A stretch of 64,000 nucleotides of DNA, from NCBI RefSeq assembly GCF_001424545.1, contig NZ_LMQL01000012.1, forward strand, positions 62,001-126,000, given 5' to 3'. The DNA is from Ramlibacter sp. Leaf400. Lineage in GTDB: Bacteria > Pseudomonadota > Gammaproteobacteria > Burkholderiales > Burkholderiaceae_C. The notes beneath the pieces were generated by a model. The model was not told the origin of the DNA. It saw nothing but the letters and a program-made list of their open reading frames with translations, and ran no database searches. How positions within the stretch are numbered: position 1 is the stretch's first letter; the number at the start of each line of letters is the position of its first letter. Below are positions 1-8,518 of the stretch, piece after piece. The translations under genes and the position numbers were made by a program.

Positions 1-1
1 G

Positions 2-172
2 TGGGGGTCGGAGACGCAGTGCCGCGTGCTGGACGAGCTGCTGCAGCTGTGGGGCGGCTACGGCTACATGAGCGAGACCCTGATCGCCCGCATGTACGCC
101 GATGCGCGCGTGCAGCGCATCTACGGCGGCACCAGCGAGATCATGAAGGAAGTGATCTCGAGGGCGATGTAG
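2..172 (+). CDS. acyl-CoA dehydrogenase, C-terminal fragment (cut by window start)
   Basis: The reading frame from base 2 to the TAG at 170-172 encodes the last 56 residues of an acyl-CoA dehydrogenase. The C-terminal helix (LWGGYGYMSE) and the terminal FAD/substrate segment (RVQRIYGGTSEIMKEVI) are typical of the family, which oxidises acyl-CoA to enoyl-CoA with electrons going to ETF. The position that carries the catalytic Glu in medium- and short-chain enzymes (IYEGTS) is Gly here (IYGGTS), as in isovaleryl- and long-chain-type enzymes that place the base elsewhere. The 5' part lies outside the window. The next gene starts two bases after the stop, so the two are probably cotranscribed. 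Confidence 0.9.
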   Translation, partial: WGSETQCRVLDELLQLWGGYGYMSETLIARMYADARVQRIYGGTSEIMKEVISRAM

Positions 173-174
173 CC

Positions 175-1746
175 ATGGACGCCTTCGTTCTCCCCCAACG
201 CGTGCCGGTGCTCATCGCCGGCGGCGGCCCCGTCGGGCTGACCTGCGCGGCGCTGCTGGCTTCGTACGGCGTCGACTCGCTGGTGGTCGAGGCCGATCCG
301 TCGTTCTGCACCGGCAGCCGCGCCATCTGCATCTCGCGGCGCTCGCTGGAGATCCTGGCCTGGGCCGGCGCGGAAGCGGCGATGCGGGCCAGGTCGCTGC
401 CCTGGACCGGCGGGCGCAGCTACTGGCGCGACCAGGAGGTGCTGCACTTCCAGATGCCGCACGAGCCGGCGCAGCGCTTCGCGCCCATGGTCAACATCCA
501 GCAGTTCTACGTGGAGCGCTTCGTGGACGAGGCGCTCGACCGCCGGCGCGCCCAGGTCGCGTGGTCCCACCGCGTGACGTCCGTGCGGCAGGACGGCGAG
601 GGCGTGGAAGTCGGCATCTCCGGGCCGGCGGGCGAGGCCACGGTGCGGGCCGGCTGGCTGCTGGCCTGCGACGGCGGCCGCAGCACGGTGCGCGAGCAGC
701 TCGGTCTGGCGCTGCAGGGCACGCAGTACGAAGGACGCTACGTCATCGCCGACATCGAGCAGAAGACGCAGCGGCCGGTGGAGCGGCTGGCGTGGTTCGA
801 CCCGCCGTCCAACCCCGGCTCCACGCTGCTCATGCACCGCCAGCCCGACGACGTCTGGCGCATCGACTACCAGCTGCGCGACGGCGAGGACGCGCAGGCG
901 GCGCTGGAGGCGTCCAGCATCGTGCCGCGCATCCAGAGCCACCTGGACATGATCGGCGAGCGCGAACCGTGGCGCATGCTGTGGTCGTCCATGTACAACG
1001 CCAAGTGCCTGACCCTGCCCGACTACCGCCAGGGGCGCGTGCTGTTCGCGGGCGATGCGGCGCACCTGGTGCCGATCTTCGGCGTGCGCGGCCTCAACTC
1101 CGGCCTGGACGACGCGGGCAACCTGGCGTGGAAGCTGGCGGCCGTGCTGCAGGGCCGCGCCGACGTGGGCCTGCTGGACACCTACACCGCCGAGCGCCTG
1201 CATGCCACGCACGAGAACCTGGCCTACGGCGCCAAGAGCACCGAGTTCATGGCGCCGCCCGACTTCGCGTTCACGCTGATGCGCGACGCGGTGCTGCGGC
1301 TGTCGCTGGACGAGCCGCGCGTGCGGACGCTGGTCAACCCGCGGCAGTCGGCGCCGATCGCGTACACCGGCTCGCCGCTGAACGGGCCCGAGGAGGGACG
1401 CTGGACTTCGGACCTGGCCGCCCCGGGGCGTCCGGCGCCCGAGGCGCTGCTGCGCGGGCCGCAGGGCGACTTCCACCTGACGCAGTCCTTCGGCCGCGGG
1501 TTCGTCGGGCTGGTGTTCGGTGAGGCGGGCGAGACCGCGCGCGTGGAGGAGGTGCCGGGGTTCGGGCTGGTGCACCTGCCCGAGGGCGCCGATGCGCTGG
1601 GCCAGGCGCGGCAACGTTACGGCGTGGGGCCGGGGCGCGAGGCGCTGGTGGTGGTGCGGCCCGACGGCTACGTGTTCGGCCGCTGGGATCGCGTGGACCT
1701 GGAGGCGGCGCGCGCCGAACTCAGGCAACGGGGAGTGCAGGCATGA
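175..1746 (+). CDS. FAD-dependent aromatic monooxygenase (phenol/3-HPP hydroxylase family)
   Basis: A 523-residue flavoprotein hydroxylase of the class A (PHBH-like) family. It has an N-terminal dinucleotide-binding motif (IAGGGPVGLTCAALLASYG, about residues 13-31), the middle DG motif (LLACDGGRSTVREQ), and the second FAD motif GDAAHLVPIFGVRGLNSG near residue 295. A C-terminal thioredoxin-like domain follows, as in MhpA and pentachlorophenol or resorcinol hydroxylases. These enzymes use NAD(P)H and O2 to hydroxylate an aromatic ring; the substrate cannot be read from the sequence. The ATG at 175 is chosen because it lies directly before the Rossmann fold and two bases after the preceding acyl-CoA dehydrogenase stop. 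It overlaps the next small gene by 4 bases (ATGA), which suggests translational coupling. Confidence 0.85.
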   Translation: MDAFVLPQRVPVLIAGGGPVGLTCAALLASYGVDSLVVEADPSFCTGSRAICISRRSLEILAWAGAEAAMRARSLPWTGGRSYWRDQEVLHFQMPHEPAQRFAPMVNIQQFYVERFVDEALDRRRAQVAWSHRVTSVRQDGEGVEVGISGPAGEATVRAGWLLACDGGRSTVREQLGLALQGTQYEGRYVIADIEQKTQRPVERLAWFDPPSNPGSTLLMHRQPDDVWRIDYQLRDGEDAQAALEASSIVPRIQSHLDMIGEREPWRMLWSSMYNAKCLTLPDYRQGRVLFAGDAAHLVPIFGVRGLNSGLDDAGNLAWKLAAVLQGRADVGLLDTYTAERLHATHENLAYGAKSTEFMAPPDFAFTLMRDAVLRLSLDEPRVRTLVNPRQSAPIAYTGSPLNGPEEGRWTSDLAAPGRPAPEALLRGPQGDFHLTQSFGRGFVGLVFGEAGETARVEEVPGFGLVHLPEGADALGQARQRYGVGPGREALVVVRPDGYVFGRWDRVDLEAARAELRQRGVQA

Positions 1747-1931
1747 CCGAGCAGGAACTGGACGTGGCCTACACGGCGCTGTGCCGGGCGCTGGGGGAGG
1801 CCGGGCCCGCGAATGCGGAGCGCTTCCTCGCGATGATGTGCCTGGGGCTGATGGTGCGATGCGAGCAGCCGCAGGAGGTGCTGGCGCTGATCGAGTCGGT
1901 GCGGGGGCGGTGCGCGGACGAGGCTGAGTAG
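1743..1931 (+). CDS. small DUF2783-like protein coupled to the monooxygenase
   Basis: A 62-residue soluble, helical, acidic protein (MTEQELDVAYTALCRALG...). Its start overlaps the monooxygenase stop in an ATGA junction. Length, helical pattern and position directly behind an FAD-dependent hydroxylase resemble DUF2783 proteins, which commonly accompany such flavoenzymes in Burkholderiales. The function is unknown; a role as a small partner of the hydroxylase is an inference from the coupling. No cofactor motif is visible. The family assignment rests on size and context rather than a diagnostic motif. Confidence 0.6.
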   Translation: MTEQELDVAYTALCRALGEAGPANAERFLAMMCLGLMVRCEQPQEVLALIESVRGRCADEAE

Positions 1932-1936
1932 TGTCT

Positions 1937-2025
1937 CCGTCATTCCCGCGAAGGCGGGAATCCAGAGCGTCCGCCTTCAGCGGACTGCCGGAAGCTCTGG
2001 GTCCCCGCCTCCGCGGGGACGACGG
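1937..2025. repeat. dRS3-like inverted-repeat element
   Basis: An 89-bp element with CCGTC/GACGG ends. One arm is ATTCCC-N8-GGGAAT (1942-1961) and the other GTCCCC-N8-GGGGAC (2001-2020), with a CAGAGC/GCTCTG inner stem. It lies between convergent genes, where it could fold into a strong hairpin. Confidence 0.85.
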
Positions 2026-2028
2026 AAT

Positions 2029-2511
2029 CTAGTCCAGCACGAAGAACTTCATCTCCACCTGCTGCGGCCTTCTCACCCCCGACCCCACGAACAGCCGCTC
2101 GTTCACCCACTGCAACGTCCTGGACGACGACTCCAGCGCAGGGATGCAGCGGAAGTACACCAGCGCCGGATCCACCGGCTCCCCGCGGATCAACTTCGCC
2201 GTCACCTCGGCCGGGGCCTGGCGGATGGCCTGGTTGCGCACGTAGAGCAGGTCGCCCGCATCGGTCTCCATCACGTAGTGCGCCTGCAGTTCGGCCAGCG
2301 TTTCGCTCACCACGAGTTGGTAATCCGCACCCCCGGGCAGCACCCGTGCCGTCCAGCCATCGCCGCGGGCCTGGCCGCCGGTGATGGGGATCATGCGGCG
2401 CGTTCCGCGCGGCGTGCGGCCGACTTCGATCGGCGTGCCGACCTGCACGGCGAGTTCGGCAAAGAAATGCAACTTCGGTTCGGCGGCGGAAGAAAGGGTC
2501 ATGGCTGTCAT
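2029..2511 (-). CDS. DUF3237 domain protein
   Basis: A 160-residue protein matching the single-domain DUF3237 fold: an N-terminal strand ending in a glycine turn (LHFFAELAVQVGTPIEVG), a central GWTARVLPGGADYQL segment and the conserved C-terminal W-x-N-x-x-L-F-V-G-x-G signature (WVNERLFVGSG). The function of the family is unknown; members often sit near aromatic or acyl-CoA catabolic genes, as here. ATG codons at 2511 and 2502 are both possible and neither has a clear ribosome-binding site; the longer form is given. The gene is divergent from the ankyrin gene with about 33 bases between starts, where a short palindrome (2530-2542) lies. Confidence 0.8.
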   Translation of the reverse strand: MTAMTLSSAAEPKLHFFAELAVQVGTPIEVGRTPRGTRRMIPITGGQARGDGWTARVLPGGADYQLVVSETLAELQAHYVMETDAGDLLYVRNQAIRQAPAEVTAKLIRGEPVDPALVYFRCIPALESSSRTLQWVNERLFVGSGVRRPQQVEMKFFVLD

Positions 2512-2544
2512 GCGGATGCGTTGGGGCGGGACTATCGTAGTCCG

Positions 2545-3063
2545 ATGGACACGCCGACCGCCAAGCCTGAGCTGGACGAGGACACGCTGCGCATGGCGCG
2601 GCAGGTGTTCCAGTGGGCGCGCACCGGTGAGCTGGTCCTGCTGCAGCCGTTGCTGGACCGGGGCCTGCCGCCCGACCTGCGCAACGAGAGCGGCGACAGC
2701 CTGCTGATGCTCGCCAGCTACCACGGCCATGCCGATGTCGTGCGGGTGCTGCTGCGCGCCGGCGCCGACGCCGAGCTGGCGAACGACCGCGGGCACTCGC
2801 CGCTGTCGGGCGCCGCGTTCAAGGGATCGACCGAAGTGGTGCGCGCGCTGCTGGACGCCGGCGCGCGGGTGGACGCGCACGGCGAGGACGGCCGCACCGC
2901 GCTGATGATGGCCGCGATGTTCGACCGCGTGGAGGTGATGCAGCTGCTCGCCGAGCGCGGCGCCGACGTGGCCCACCGTGACGCGCAAGGCCTCAATGCC
3001 CGCGAGATGGCGCAGCGGATGGGCGCCGAGGACGCCGTGCAGTGGCTGCGCGAGCGGGGTTAG
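2545..3063 (+). CDS. ankyrin-repeat protein
   Basis: A 172-residue cytoplasmic protein with four ankyrin-type repeats from about residue 45 on, seen as GDSLLMLASYHGHADVVRVL, GHSPLSGAAFKGSTEVVRAL, GRTALMMAAMFDRVEVMQLL and a last shorter unit. Ankyrin repeats make protein-protein contacts; no catalytic domain or signal peptide is present, so the partner is unknown. Similar short ankyrin proteins are common in Burkholderiales. The ATG at 2545 starts just before the first helix (DTLRMARQVFQWAR). No operon partner is evident: the downstream neighbour is convergent across a composite repeat. Confidence 0.85.
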   Translation: MDTPTAKPELDEDTLRMARQVFQWARTGELVLLQPLLDRGLPPDLRNESGDSLLMLASYHGHADVVRVLLRAGADAELANDRGHSPLSGAAFKGSTEVVRALLDAGARVDAHGEDGRTALMMAAMFDRVEVMQLLAERGADVAHRDAQGLNAREMAQRMGAEDAVQWLRERG

Positions 3064-3066
3064 GGC

Positions 3067-3217
3067 CTGTCAGTTCCGCGAAGGGGAAATCCAGGGGGCA
3101 GAACAGAACACAGAGGCACAGAGGCACGGAGGACTGCAGAGTTTTCGGGATGAACGCATCCTCTTCCCTCTGTGCCTCTGTGCCTCTGTGTTCTGTCCCG
3201 CCTTCGCGGGGATGACG
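3067..3217. repeat. composite repeat: CACAGAGG palindrome inside a dRS3-like element
   Basis: The outer halves are degraded dRS3-like arms (CAGTTCCGCGAAGGGGAAAT at 3071-3090 and CCGCCTTCGCGGGGATGACGG at the right end). Between them sit two inverted arms made of ACAGAGGC units (about 3099-3132 and 3169-3196) that could pair into a long hairpin. The same nesting recurs at 41,511-41,678. Confidence 0.8.
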
Positions 3218-3221
3218 GTTC

Positions 3222-4964
3222 TCAGCCCGCGTCCACGTAGCCCGGATTGGGCAGCACGCCCGCCAGCCTGGGCAGGTTGGCCTTGCGCGCCTGCACCACG
3301 CCGCTTTTCGCGCGCAGCCACTCCTCGACCACCTCCCACACCGGGCGCACGCCCGGCGCATTCTTCGCATCCTCGGCCACCGGGGCCCAGCCGGCCACCT
3401 TGTACTGCCGGCCCGCCTCGATCGGCTTGCCGTCCAGCCGCATGTCCTGGATGCGCTGGCCCATGGGCGCGAGCGGGTTGCAGGTGTACTGCATGCCGCC
3501 CACGCGCACCATGTCGCCGCCCTGCTGGTAGTACGGGTCGGGGTTGAACAGGTTGTCGCAGACGTCTTCCAGCACGGTCTTGATCATCTCGCCGCTCATC
3601 TGGCTGACGGTGGCATACGAGTAGGTAGTCGCCGTCATGTCCATCAGCCATTCGCGCGTGATCGCCTCGCCGGGCAGCAGCGACGTGCCCCAGCGGAAGC
3701 CGGGCGAGAAGGCGATCTGCGCGCCCTGCACGTCCATCAGCGCGTCCAGCAGCAGCTGGTCGCCGGTGCCGTTGAAGTTGCCGCGCCGGTACAGCGTGCC
3801 TTCGGTGACGGCGAGCTTCTCCGCGAGCTTGCCTTCGTACGGCGCGCGCACCTTGGTGATCAGCGCCTGCATCTCGCGGTCGGCCGGCAATGCGTTGGAC
3901 AGCACCGGCAGCAGCCGGTAGCGGAAGTCCTGCACTTTGCCGCCGCGCACGTCGAAGTCCATCACGCCCAGGAACTTCCCGTTGGAGCCGGCGTTGGTCA
4001 CCAGCGTCTTGCCGCCGGCGTTGGAGACCACGGTGGCGACCGGCATGCCGTCGTGCGTGTGGCCGCCGAAGATGACGTCGATGCCGCGCACGCGGCTGGC
4101 CATCTTGAGGTCCACGTCCATGCCGTTGTGCGACAGGAGCACGACCACCTGCGCACCCTTGGCGCGGGCCTCGTCCACCATCTTCTGCATCTGGTCGTCC
4201 TGGATGCCGAAGGTCCAGTCGGAGACGAAGTAACGCGGGTTGGCGATCGGGGTGTACGGGAAGGCCTGGCCCAGGATGGCGCAGGGCACGCCGTTGATGT
4301 TGCGCATCACGTAGGGCTTGAACACCGGATCGCCGAAGTCGGCGGTCTTGACGTTCTGCGCGACGAAGTCGACCTTGCCGGCGAAGTCCTTCTCGATGAT
4401 CTCCTGCACGCGCTGCATGCCCAGCGTGAACTCCCAGTGGCCGGTCATCACGTCCACGCCCAGCAGCTTGGCCGCGTCCACCATGTCCTGGCCCCGGGTC
4501 CACAGCGCGGTGGCCGAGCCCTGCCAGGTGTCGCCGCCGTCGAGCAGCAACGCGCCGGGCCGGCTGGCCTTCATGCGCTTGACCAGCGTGGCCAGGTGCG
4601 CGAACCCGCCCACCTTGCCCCAGCGGCGCGCCGCCTGCTCGAAGTCCAGGCAGGTGAAGGCATACGAATCGGCCGAACCCGCCGGCAGGTTGGCCGCCTT
4701 CAGCAGGTGCTCGCCCACCAGGTGCGGCATGCGGCCGGTCATCGCGCCCACGCCCAGGTTGACGCTGGGCTCGCGGAACCAGACCGGCTGCAGCTGCGCG
4801 TGGCAGTCGGTGATGTGCAGGAAGGAGACGTTGCCGAATTTCGGCACGTCGTACAGCCGGTCGGCGGCGGTGGCCGCGTCGGCCTCGCCCCAGCGCCCCA
4901 GGCCCATGCCGGCCACGCCGGCGGCGGCCAGCACCTGCAGGAATTCGCGCTTGCTCAGGTTCAT
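3222..4964 (-). CDS. soxB: SoxB, sulfate thiol esterase (thiosulfohydrolase)
   Basis: A 580-residue periplasmic enzyme of the 5'-nucleotidase/metallophosphatase fold that hydrolyses the terminal sulfonate from SoxY-bound thiosulfate, releasing sulfate. Metal-binding motifs are visible in order: HITDCHAQ, LLLDGGDTWQGS, a GHWEF motif in place of the usual GNHE, LLSHNG, and FGGHTHDG. The N-terminal segment (SKREFLQVLAAAGVAGMG) resembles a Tat signal with KR in place of RR. It is the last gene of the soxCDYZAXB run, 74 bases behind soxX. Family length is about 560-590 residues, so it is intact. Confidence 0.96.
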   Translation of the reverse strand: MNLSKREFLQVLAAAGVAGMGLGRWGEADAATAADRLYDVPKFGNVSFLHITDCHAQLQPVWFREPSVNLGVGAMTGRMPHLVGEHLLKAANLPAGSADSYAFTCLDFEQAARRWGKVGGFAHLATLVKRMKASRPGALLLDGGDTWQGSATALWTRGQDMVDAAKLLGVDVMTGHWEFTLGMQRVQEIIEKDFAGKVDFVAQNVKTADFGDPVFKPYVMRNINGVPCAILGQAFPYTPIANPRYFVSDWTFGIQDDQMQKMVDEARAKGAQVVVLLSHNGMDVDLKMASRVRGIDVIFGGHTHDGMPVATVVSNAGGKTLVTNAGSNGKFLGVMDFDVRGGKVQDFRYRLLPVLSNALPADREMQALITKVRAPYEGKLAEKLAVTEGTLYRRGNFNGTGDQLLLDALMDVQGAQIAFSPGFRWGTSLLPGEAITREWLMDMTATTYSYATVSQMSGEMIKTVLEDVCDNLFNPDPYYQQGGDMVRVGGMQYTCNPLAPMGQRIQDMRLDGKPIEAGRQYKVAGWAPVAEDAKNAPGVRPVWEVVEEWLRAKSGVVQARKANLPRLAGVLPNPGYVDAG

Positions 4965-5038
4965 CGTGAAGGGATCGGTTGGGCGGAAAAGAAAAAGGGG
5001 CGGAGGAGGGCACCTCCGCCCCGGTCAGGCGAGGACGA

Positions 5039-5713
5039 TCACTTGTTGACCGGCGACTGCGGGTCCAGCAGCAGGGCCATCACGTGCCGGATCTGCGCCT
5101 CGGTGAGGTTGCCCATGTGGCCGGCGCGCGGCATGTTGGAGCAGGCGTTGTAGGCCTTGGCGTTCCAGATCTTGCCCCAGGTGTATTCCACGATGGGCTT
5201 GGCTGCCGCGCTGTCGGGGTCGGCCACGCCGCGCAGCTTGCCGTACTGGTAGAGGCTGGGGCCGATGGTGCCGAAGGAGATCTCCTCCTTGCTGATCTGG
5301 TGGCAGTTGTAGCAGTTGCCGCCGTTGACCGCGTTGGCCTGGTCGGTCCAGGTCATGCCGCGGCCGCTCTGCGCGATCTGCTCGCCCTGCTTCCAGTCGC
5401 CCAGGAACTTGCCGTCGCTGGGCCACTTCACGGTCTTGAGGTTGGCTTCCTCCAGGCGCTTGGCGACGGCCGCGTCCAGCGGCTTGCCGGCCACGTCGGC
5501 GGCGTTGCACAGGCGCAGCGTCTCGTCGATGTCGGTGACGCGTTCCACCTTGGCGATGCCCTGGGTGCGGAAGCTGGCCTTGACCATCTCCTGCGCGAGC
5601 TTGTCGAGCTCGGCGGTGGACGGCGTCGGCGCGAGGCTGGCGCAGCCCACGGCCGCCAGGGCGGCGACAACGGCGCCCAGCGCCAGGGTCTTGCGGTTGA
5701 TCTTCATGCTCAT
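5039..5713 (-). CDS. soxX: SoxX, monoheme cytochrome c subunit of SoxAX
   Basis: A 224-residue exported cytochrome c with one heme site, CYNCH at residues 134-138, and a distal Met candidate in CSNMPRAGHMG. SoxAX couples thiosulfate oxidatively to the SoxY cysteine and passes electrons on. The signal peptide ends in LAAVGCAS, which could be cut by signal peptidase I or read as a weak lipobox at Cys24, so membrane anchoring is possible. It lies 10 bases behind soxA and ahead of soxB. An in-frame ATG two codons downstream is an alternative start. Confidence 0.95.
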   Translation of the reverse strand: MSMKINRKTLALGAVVAALAAVGCASLAPTPSTAELDKLAQEMVKASFRTQGIAKVERVTDIDETLRLCNAADVAGKPLDAAVAKRLEEANLKTVKWPSDGKFLGDWKQGEQIAQSGRGMTWTDQANAVNGGNCYNCHQISKEEISFGTIGPSLYQYGKLRGVADPDSAAAKPIVEYTWGKIWNAKAYNACSNMPRAGHMGNLTEAQIRHVMALLLDPQSPVNK

Positions 5714-5723
5714 GCCGCTTCCT

Positions 5724-6536
5724 TCAGCGCTTGATGGTGGGCGCCGCCGACTTGGCGCCCTTGGCGTTGACGCCCAGGTAGGTCGAGAGCGCGGTGAGCG
5801 CGTCGCTGCCGAACTCGGGGTACGGGAAGCGCTGCTGCCGGTAGCAGTCGTTCAGGCGCAGCTGCATGCTCCACATCTGCCCGTTGGACACGCGGTAGGC
5901 CGGCCAGGCCGCGAAGCCGACGCCGTCGCCGGGGTTCTTGGTCAGGTTGGGCAGGTCCTGCAGGCGGATGCGCTTGCCTTCCTCGCCGTGGCAGGACGCG
6001 CACGAGAAGTCGTGCGTGCCGCCGCGCATGAAGAAGATGCGCTTGCCCGCTTCGTAGGCCACGCGTTCCTGCGCATGCGACTGCGGCAGGTTGAAGGCCA
6101 GACCCTTGGATTCCGCCGCGATCCACGTCGCGAGTGCGGTGACGTTCGCCATCTCGCCGCGGCCGAAAGGCGTCTTGGCGATCTCGGCGGCGTCCAGGCC
6201 CTGCAGGCGCTCCATGCAGGTGACCAGGCGCGATTCCAGGTCCTGCACCTTGCCGGTGTCGGCGAAGAAGCGCGGCAGCTCGACGAAGGCGCCCTTGACG
6301 ACGCCGGGCCCCTTGCCCAGGTCGCACTGCTCGAGCGAGGCGTTCTTCGGGCCGCGCTTGTGCTTCCACAGCGACTCGCCCTTGGCCTCGAACAGCTCGG
6401 CGGGGTTGCCGTCGGCCAGCATGGCCCGGTATTCCTCGATCGACTGCGTGGCCGACTTGGGGCTCTGCGCCGACGCCAGGCCTGCCGCGAGGCCGGCCAC
6501 GGCGAGGGCCGCGAGGGTCCTCGTCTTCATCTGCAT
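5724..6536 (-). CDS. soxA: SoxA, L-cysteine S-thiosulfotransferase subunit (monoheme type)
   Basis: A 270-residue exported cytochrome c subunit that forms the SoxY-S-thiosulfonate conjugate. A signal peptide (cleavage near ASA-Q, residue 23) is followed by a domain whose first heme site is absent: only Cys71 and Cys107 remain, as in monoheme SoxA proteins where these form a disulfide. The active-site heme is at CASCH, residues 179-183. Cys231 in LNDCYRQQR matches the position of the catalytic ligand cysteine that is modified to a persulfide in this family. It is translated between soxZ and soxX, 10 bases ahead of soxX. Confidence 0.95.
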   Translation of the reverse strand: MQMKTRTLAALAVAGLAAGLASAQSPKSATQSIEEYRAMLADGNPAELFEAKGESLWKHKRGPKNASLEQCDLGKGPGVVKGAFVELPRFFADTGKVQDLESRLVTCMERLQGLDAAEIAKTPFGRGEMANVTALATWIAAESKGLAFNLPQSHAQERVAYEAGKRIFFMRGGTHDFSCASCHGEEGKRIRLQDLPNLTKNPGDGVGFAAWPAYRVSNGQMWSMQLRLNDCYRQQRFPYPEFGSDALTALSTYLGVNAKGAKSAAPTIKR

Positions 6537-6594
6537 GTCGTCTCCTCTTCGATGTTCGTGCGGGAAGGGGCCGGCGCCCTCGCCGGCCGGGGCT

Positions 6595-6906
6595 TCAGCT
6601 GACGGTGGCTTCGTCGGTGCGGGTGTCGCCCTTGTTGTCCTTCCAGGTCACGGCGATCTTGTCGCCGGCCTTGGCGCCCTTGACGGTGAACTGCAGGAAG
6701 GGGTTCTTGGCCACGCCGGGGCCCCACTCGGCGGCCAGCACCTGCTTGCCGTTGTGGGTGGCCGTGACGTCGGTGATGTGCCAGGCCGGGATGACCTTGC
6801 CGGCCGGGTCCTTGCGCTGACCGGTTTCCATCTCGTGGCTCATGAGGACGCGCACGACGGCGCCACTGCCCTGGGCCTGTGCGCGGATGCGCATCGGATC
6901 TGCCAT
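6595..6906 (-). CDS. soxZ: SoxZ, sulfur-carrier complex subunit
   Basis: A 103-residue protein with the immunoglobulin-like SoxZ fold (MRIRAQ start, SHEMETGQRKD, an AEWGPGVAKNPFLQF core). It lacks a signal peptide and is exported as the partner of SoxY. SoxYZ carries the sulfur intermediate on the SoxY C-terminal cysteine. The ATG at 6906 has an AAGGAG ribosome-binding site upstream and lies 28 bases behind the soxY stop. Length and sequence fit the family without oddities. Confidence 0.95.
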   Translation of the reverse strand: MADPMRIRAQAQGSGAVVRVLMSHEMETGQRKDPAGKVIPAWHITDVTATHNGKQVLAAEWGPGVAKNPFLQFTVKGAKAGDKIAVTWKDNKGDTRTDEATVS

Positions 6907-6934
6907 GTTCGGTACTCCTTGTGTTCTTCGGTGA

Positions 6935-7393
6935 TCAGCCGCCGCAGCCGCCGAGCGTGACCTTGACTTCCTTCTTGGCGAACAGCGCCTTGCCGTCGCG
7001 GGTGATGGCCACGGCGTACACGTCGGACGACTGGCCCATCTTGGCGCGGGTGAGGAAGTTGGGATCGACCGCTTCGCTGACGTCGAACTTGGCGACCAGC
7101 GGCGCGGGGTTCTTCTCGACCAGCACCAGCAGGTGCTTGACGTTGGGCAGCGTGGTGGCCACGCCCATCGGCACCACGGCGCCGTTCTCGGCGATGTCCG
7201 GCGCGGTGAGCGTGACGTCCTTGCTCTCGGTGGGCGCGCCGCCGCCGTAGGCCTTGAGCGCGTCGGGCACGCTCTTGGCGTCGAACGCGGCGTTGGTCCA
7301 CGCATGCGCGCGCTGCGGGAGCAGGCCGGCGGTGGCCAGCAGGCCGGCGACCGCGGCGCCGTGCTGGAGGGTTTGCCTTCGGGTGGTCTTCAT
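6935..7393 (-). CDS. soxY: SoxY, sulfur-carrier protein with C-terminal GGCGG
   Basis: A 152-residue periplasmic protein. The N-terminus (KTTRRQTLQHGAAVAGLL) is a twin-arginine-type signal consistent with co-export of folded SoxYZ. The C-terminus ends in the diagnostic swinging-arm motif GGCGG, so Cys150 is the residue to which thiosulfate and sulfur intermediates are attached. It lies 78 bases behind soxD and 28 bases ahead of soxZ. The longer gap before soxY leaves room for an internal promoter, but I see no clear one. Confidence 0.96.
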   Translation of the reverse strand: MKTTRRQTLQHGAAVAGLLATAGLLPQRAHAWTNAAFDAKSVPDALKAYGGGAPTESKDVTLTAPDIAENGAVVPMGVATTLPNVKHLLVLVEKNPAPLVAKFDVSEAVDPNFLTRAKMGQSSDVYAVAITRDGKALFAKKEVKVTLGGCGG

Positions 7394-7471
7394 TCGGGTC
7401 TCCGGATCAATCAGTGCAGACTAATACAAGCTCGGCGTTGGCGCATGGGGGATTCCCCGGCGACGAACGTT

Positions 7472-8518
7472 CTATCGGGCGCCCCCGGCCAGCCAGTCGG
7501 CGATCTGCCGGGCGGCGGCTTCGTCCAGGGCCTGCGGCGGCATGGGGACGTTGCCCCACACGCCTGAGCTTCCAGCCCGGATTTTGCCTGCAAGGTAATC
7601 GGCCTTGCCGGCGTGGCGTTGCCCGACCTCGGCCCAGCTCGGGCCGACGATGCGCTGGCCGGCGGCGTGGCAGGCGGTGCAGTTGTTCTTCTGCAGCAGG
7701 GCCTGCACGCCGGCATCGGCCGGGGCCGCGGGCGCGGTGGAGACGGGGGCGGCGGCGGCGCCCGGCGCGCGCGTGTCGGCGCCCCGCTGCGCGCCCACCA
7801 GGCGGTTCTGCTGCGCGAGGTCGCCGTGCGAGTCGCGCGCGTGCGGCGGCAGCAGCGAGGCCACCTTGGGTTCGACCGCGCAGTCCTTCATGCAGCTGCT
7901 GCCGACCACGTCCGGGCGGGCTGCGCCCTTGAGCTCCCTGCCGGGCCACAGTGCATGCGCGCTGCTCATGCCGTGGCGATTGGGCAGCCGCTGCTGCACC
8001 TGCGCGATGTTGCGGTCCGACAGCGTGAAGTCGGCCGGCACCACGTCGGCCAGGTGCAGCATGTAGGCGGTGGTGGCGTACACCTCCTCCACCGTCAGCG
8101 ACTTGGGCTGGTTCCACGGCATGGCGCGGCGGATGTAGTCCCACAGCGTGGACACCGTGGCCAGCTTCATCATGGTGGTGCGGCCGGGGTAGTCGGTGCG
8201 CTGCAGGTTGGCGACGCGGCCCTTCTCGATGTCGGCCTTCGTCGTGCCGCCCACCAGCGGGTTGAACACGGAGTTGGATTCGCCGAACACGCCGTGGCAG
8301 GACGCGCACTTGTCCTCCCACACCTGCTGGCCGCGGGCGACGCTGCCCGAGCCGGGCGGCAGGCCCTGGAAGTCGGGCCGCACGTCGATGTCCCAGGCCT
8401 GCACCTCGGCGGGCGTGGCCTCGCGGCCGATGCCGGAAAACCTGCCGGCCTGGGCCGAGGCGGCGGAAGCGACCGCCGCCAGTAGCACGACGATCAGCGG
8501 CTTAGCCCAGCTGGACAT
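7472..8518 (-). CDS. soxD: SoxD, diheme cytochrome c of sulfane dehydrogenase
   Basis: A 348-residue exported protein with two heme c sites: CASCH at residues 71-75 and CTACH at 280-284, joined by a linker rich in Ala and Pro (about 250-270). It takes electrons from SoxC during oxidation of the sulfane sulfur on SoxY. The signal peptide is residues 1-22 (cleavage after ASA). Its start lies inside soxC (17-base overlap), typical of tightly coupled soxCD. With SoxCD present the pathway should go to sulfate without accumulating sulfur globules. Confidence 0.93.
   Translation of the reverse strand: MSSWAKPLIVVLLAAVASAASAQAGRFSGIGREATPAEVQAWDIDVRPDFQGLPPGSGSVARGQQVWEDKCASCHGVFGESNSVFNPLVGGTTKADIEKGRVANLQRTDYPGRTTMMKLATVSTLWDYIRRAMPWNQPKSLTVEEVYATTAYMLHLADVVPADFTLSDRNIAQVQQRLPNRHGMSSAHALWPGRELKGAARPDVVGSSCMKDCAVEPKVASLLPPHARDSHGDLAQQNRLVGAQRGADTRAPGAAAAPVSTAPAAPADAGVQALLQKNNCTACHAAGQRIVGPSWAEVGQRHAGKADYLAGKIRAGSSGVWGNVPMPPQALDEAAARQIADWLAGGAR

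Noticed and set aside
121-1728. A 535-codon open frame on the minus strand opposite the FAD monooxygenase
   Set aside because: High G+C makes antisense frames long. Its translation is low-complexity (Arg/His/Ala-rich) without motifs, whereas the plus strand has all FAD-site motifs.
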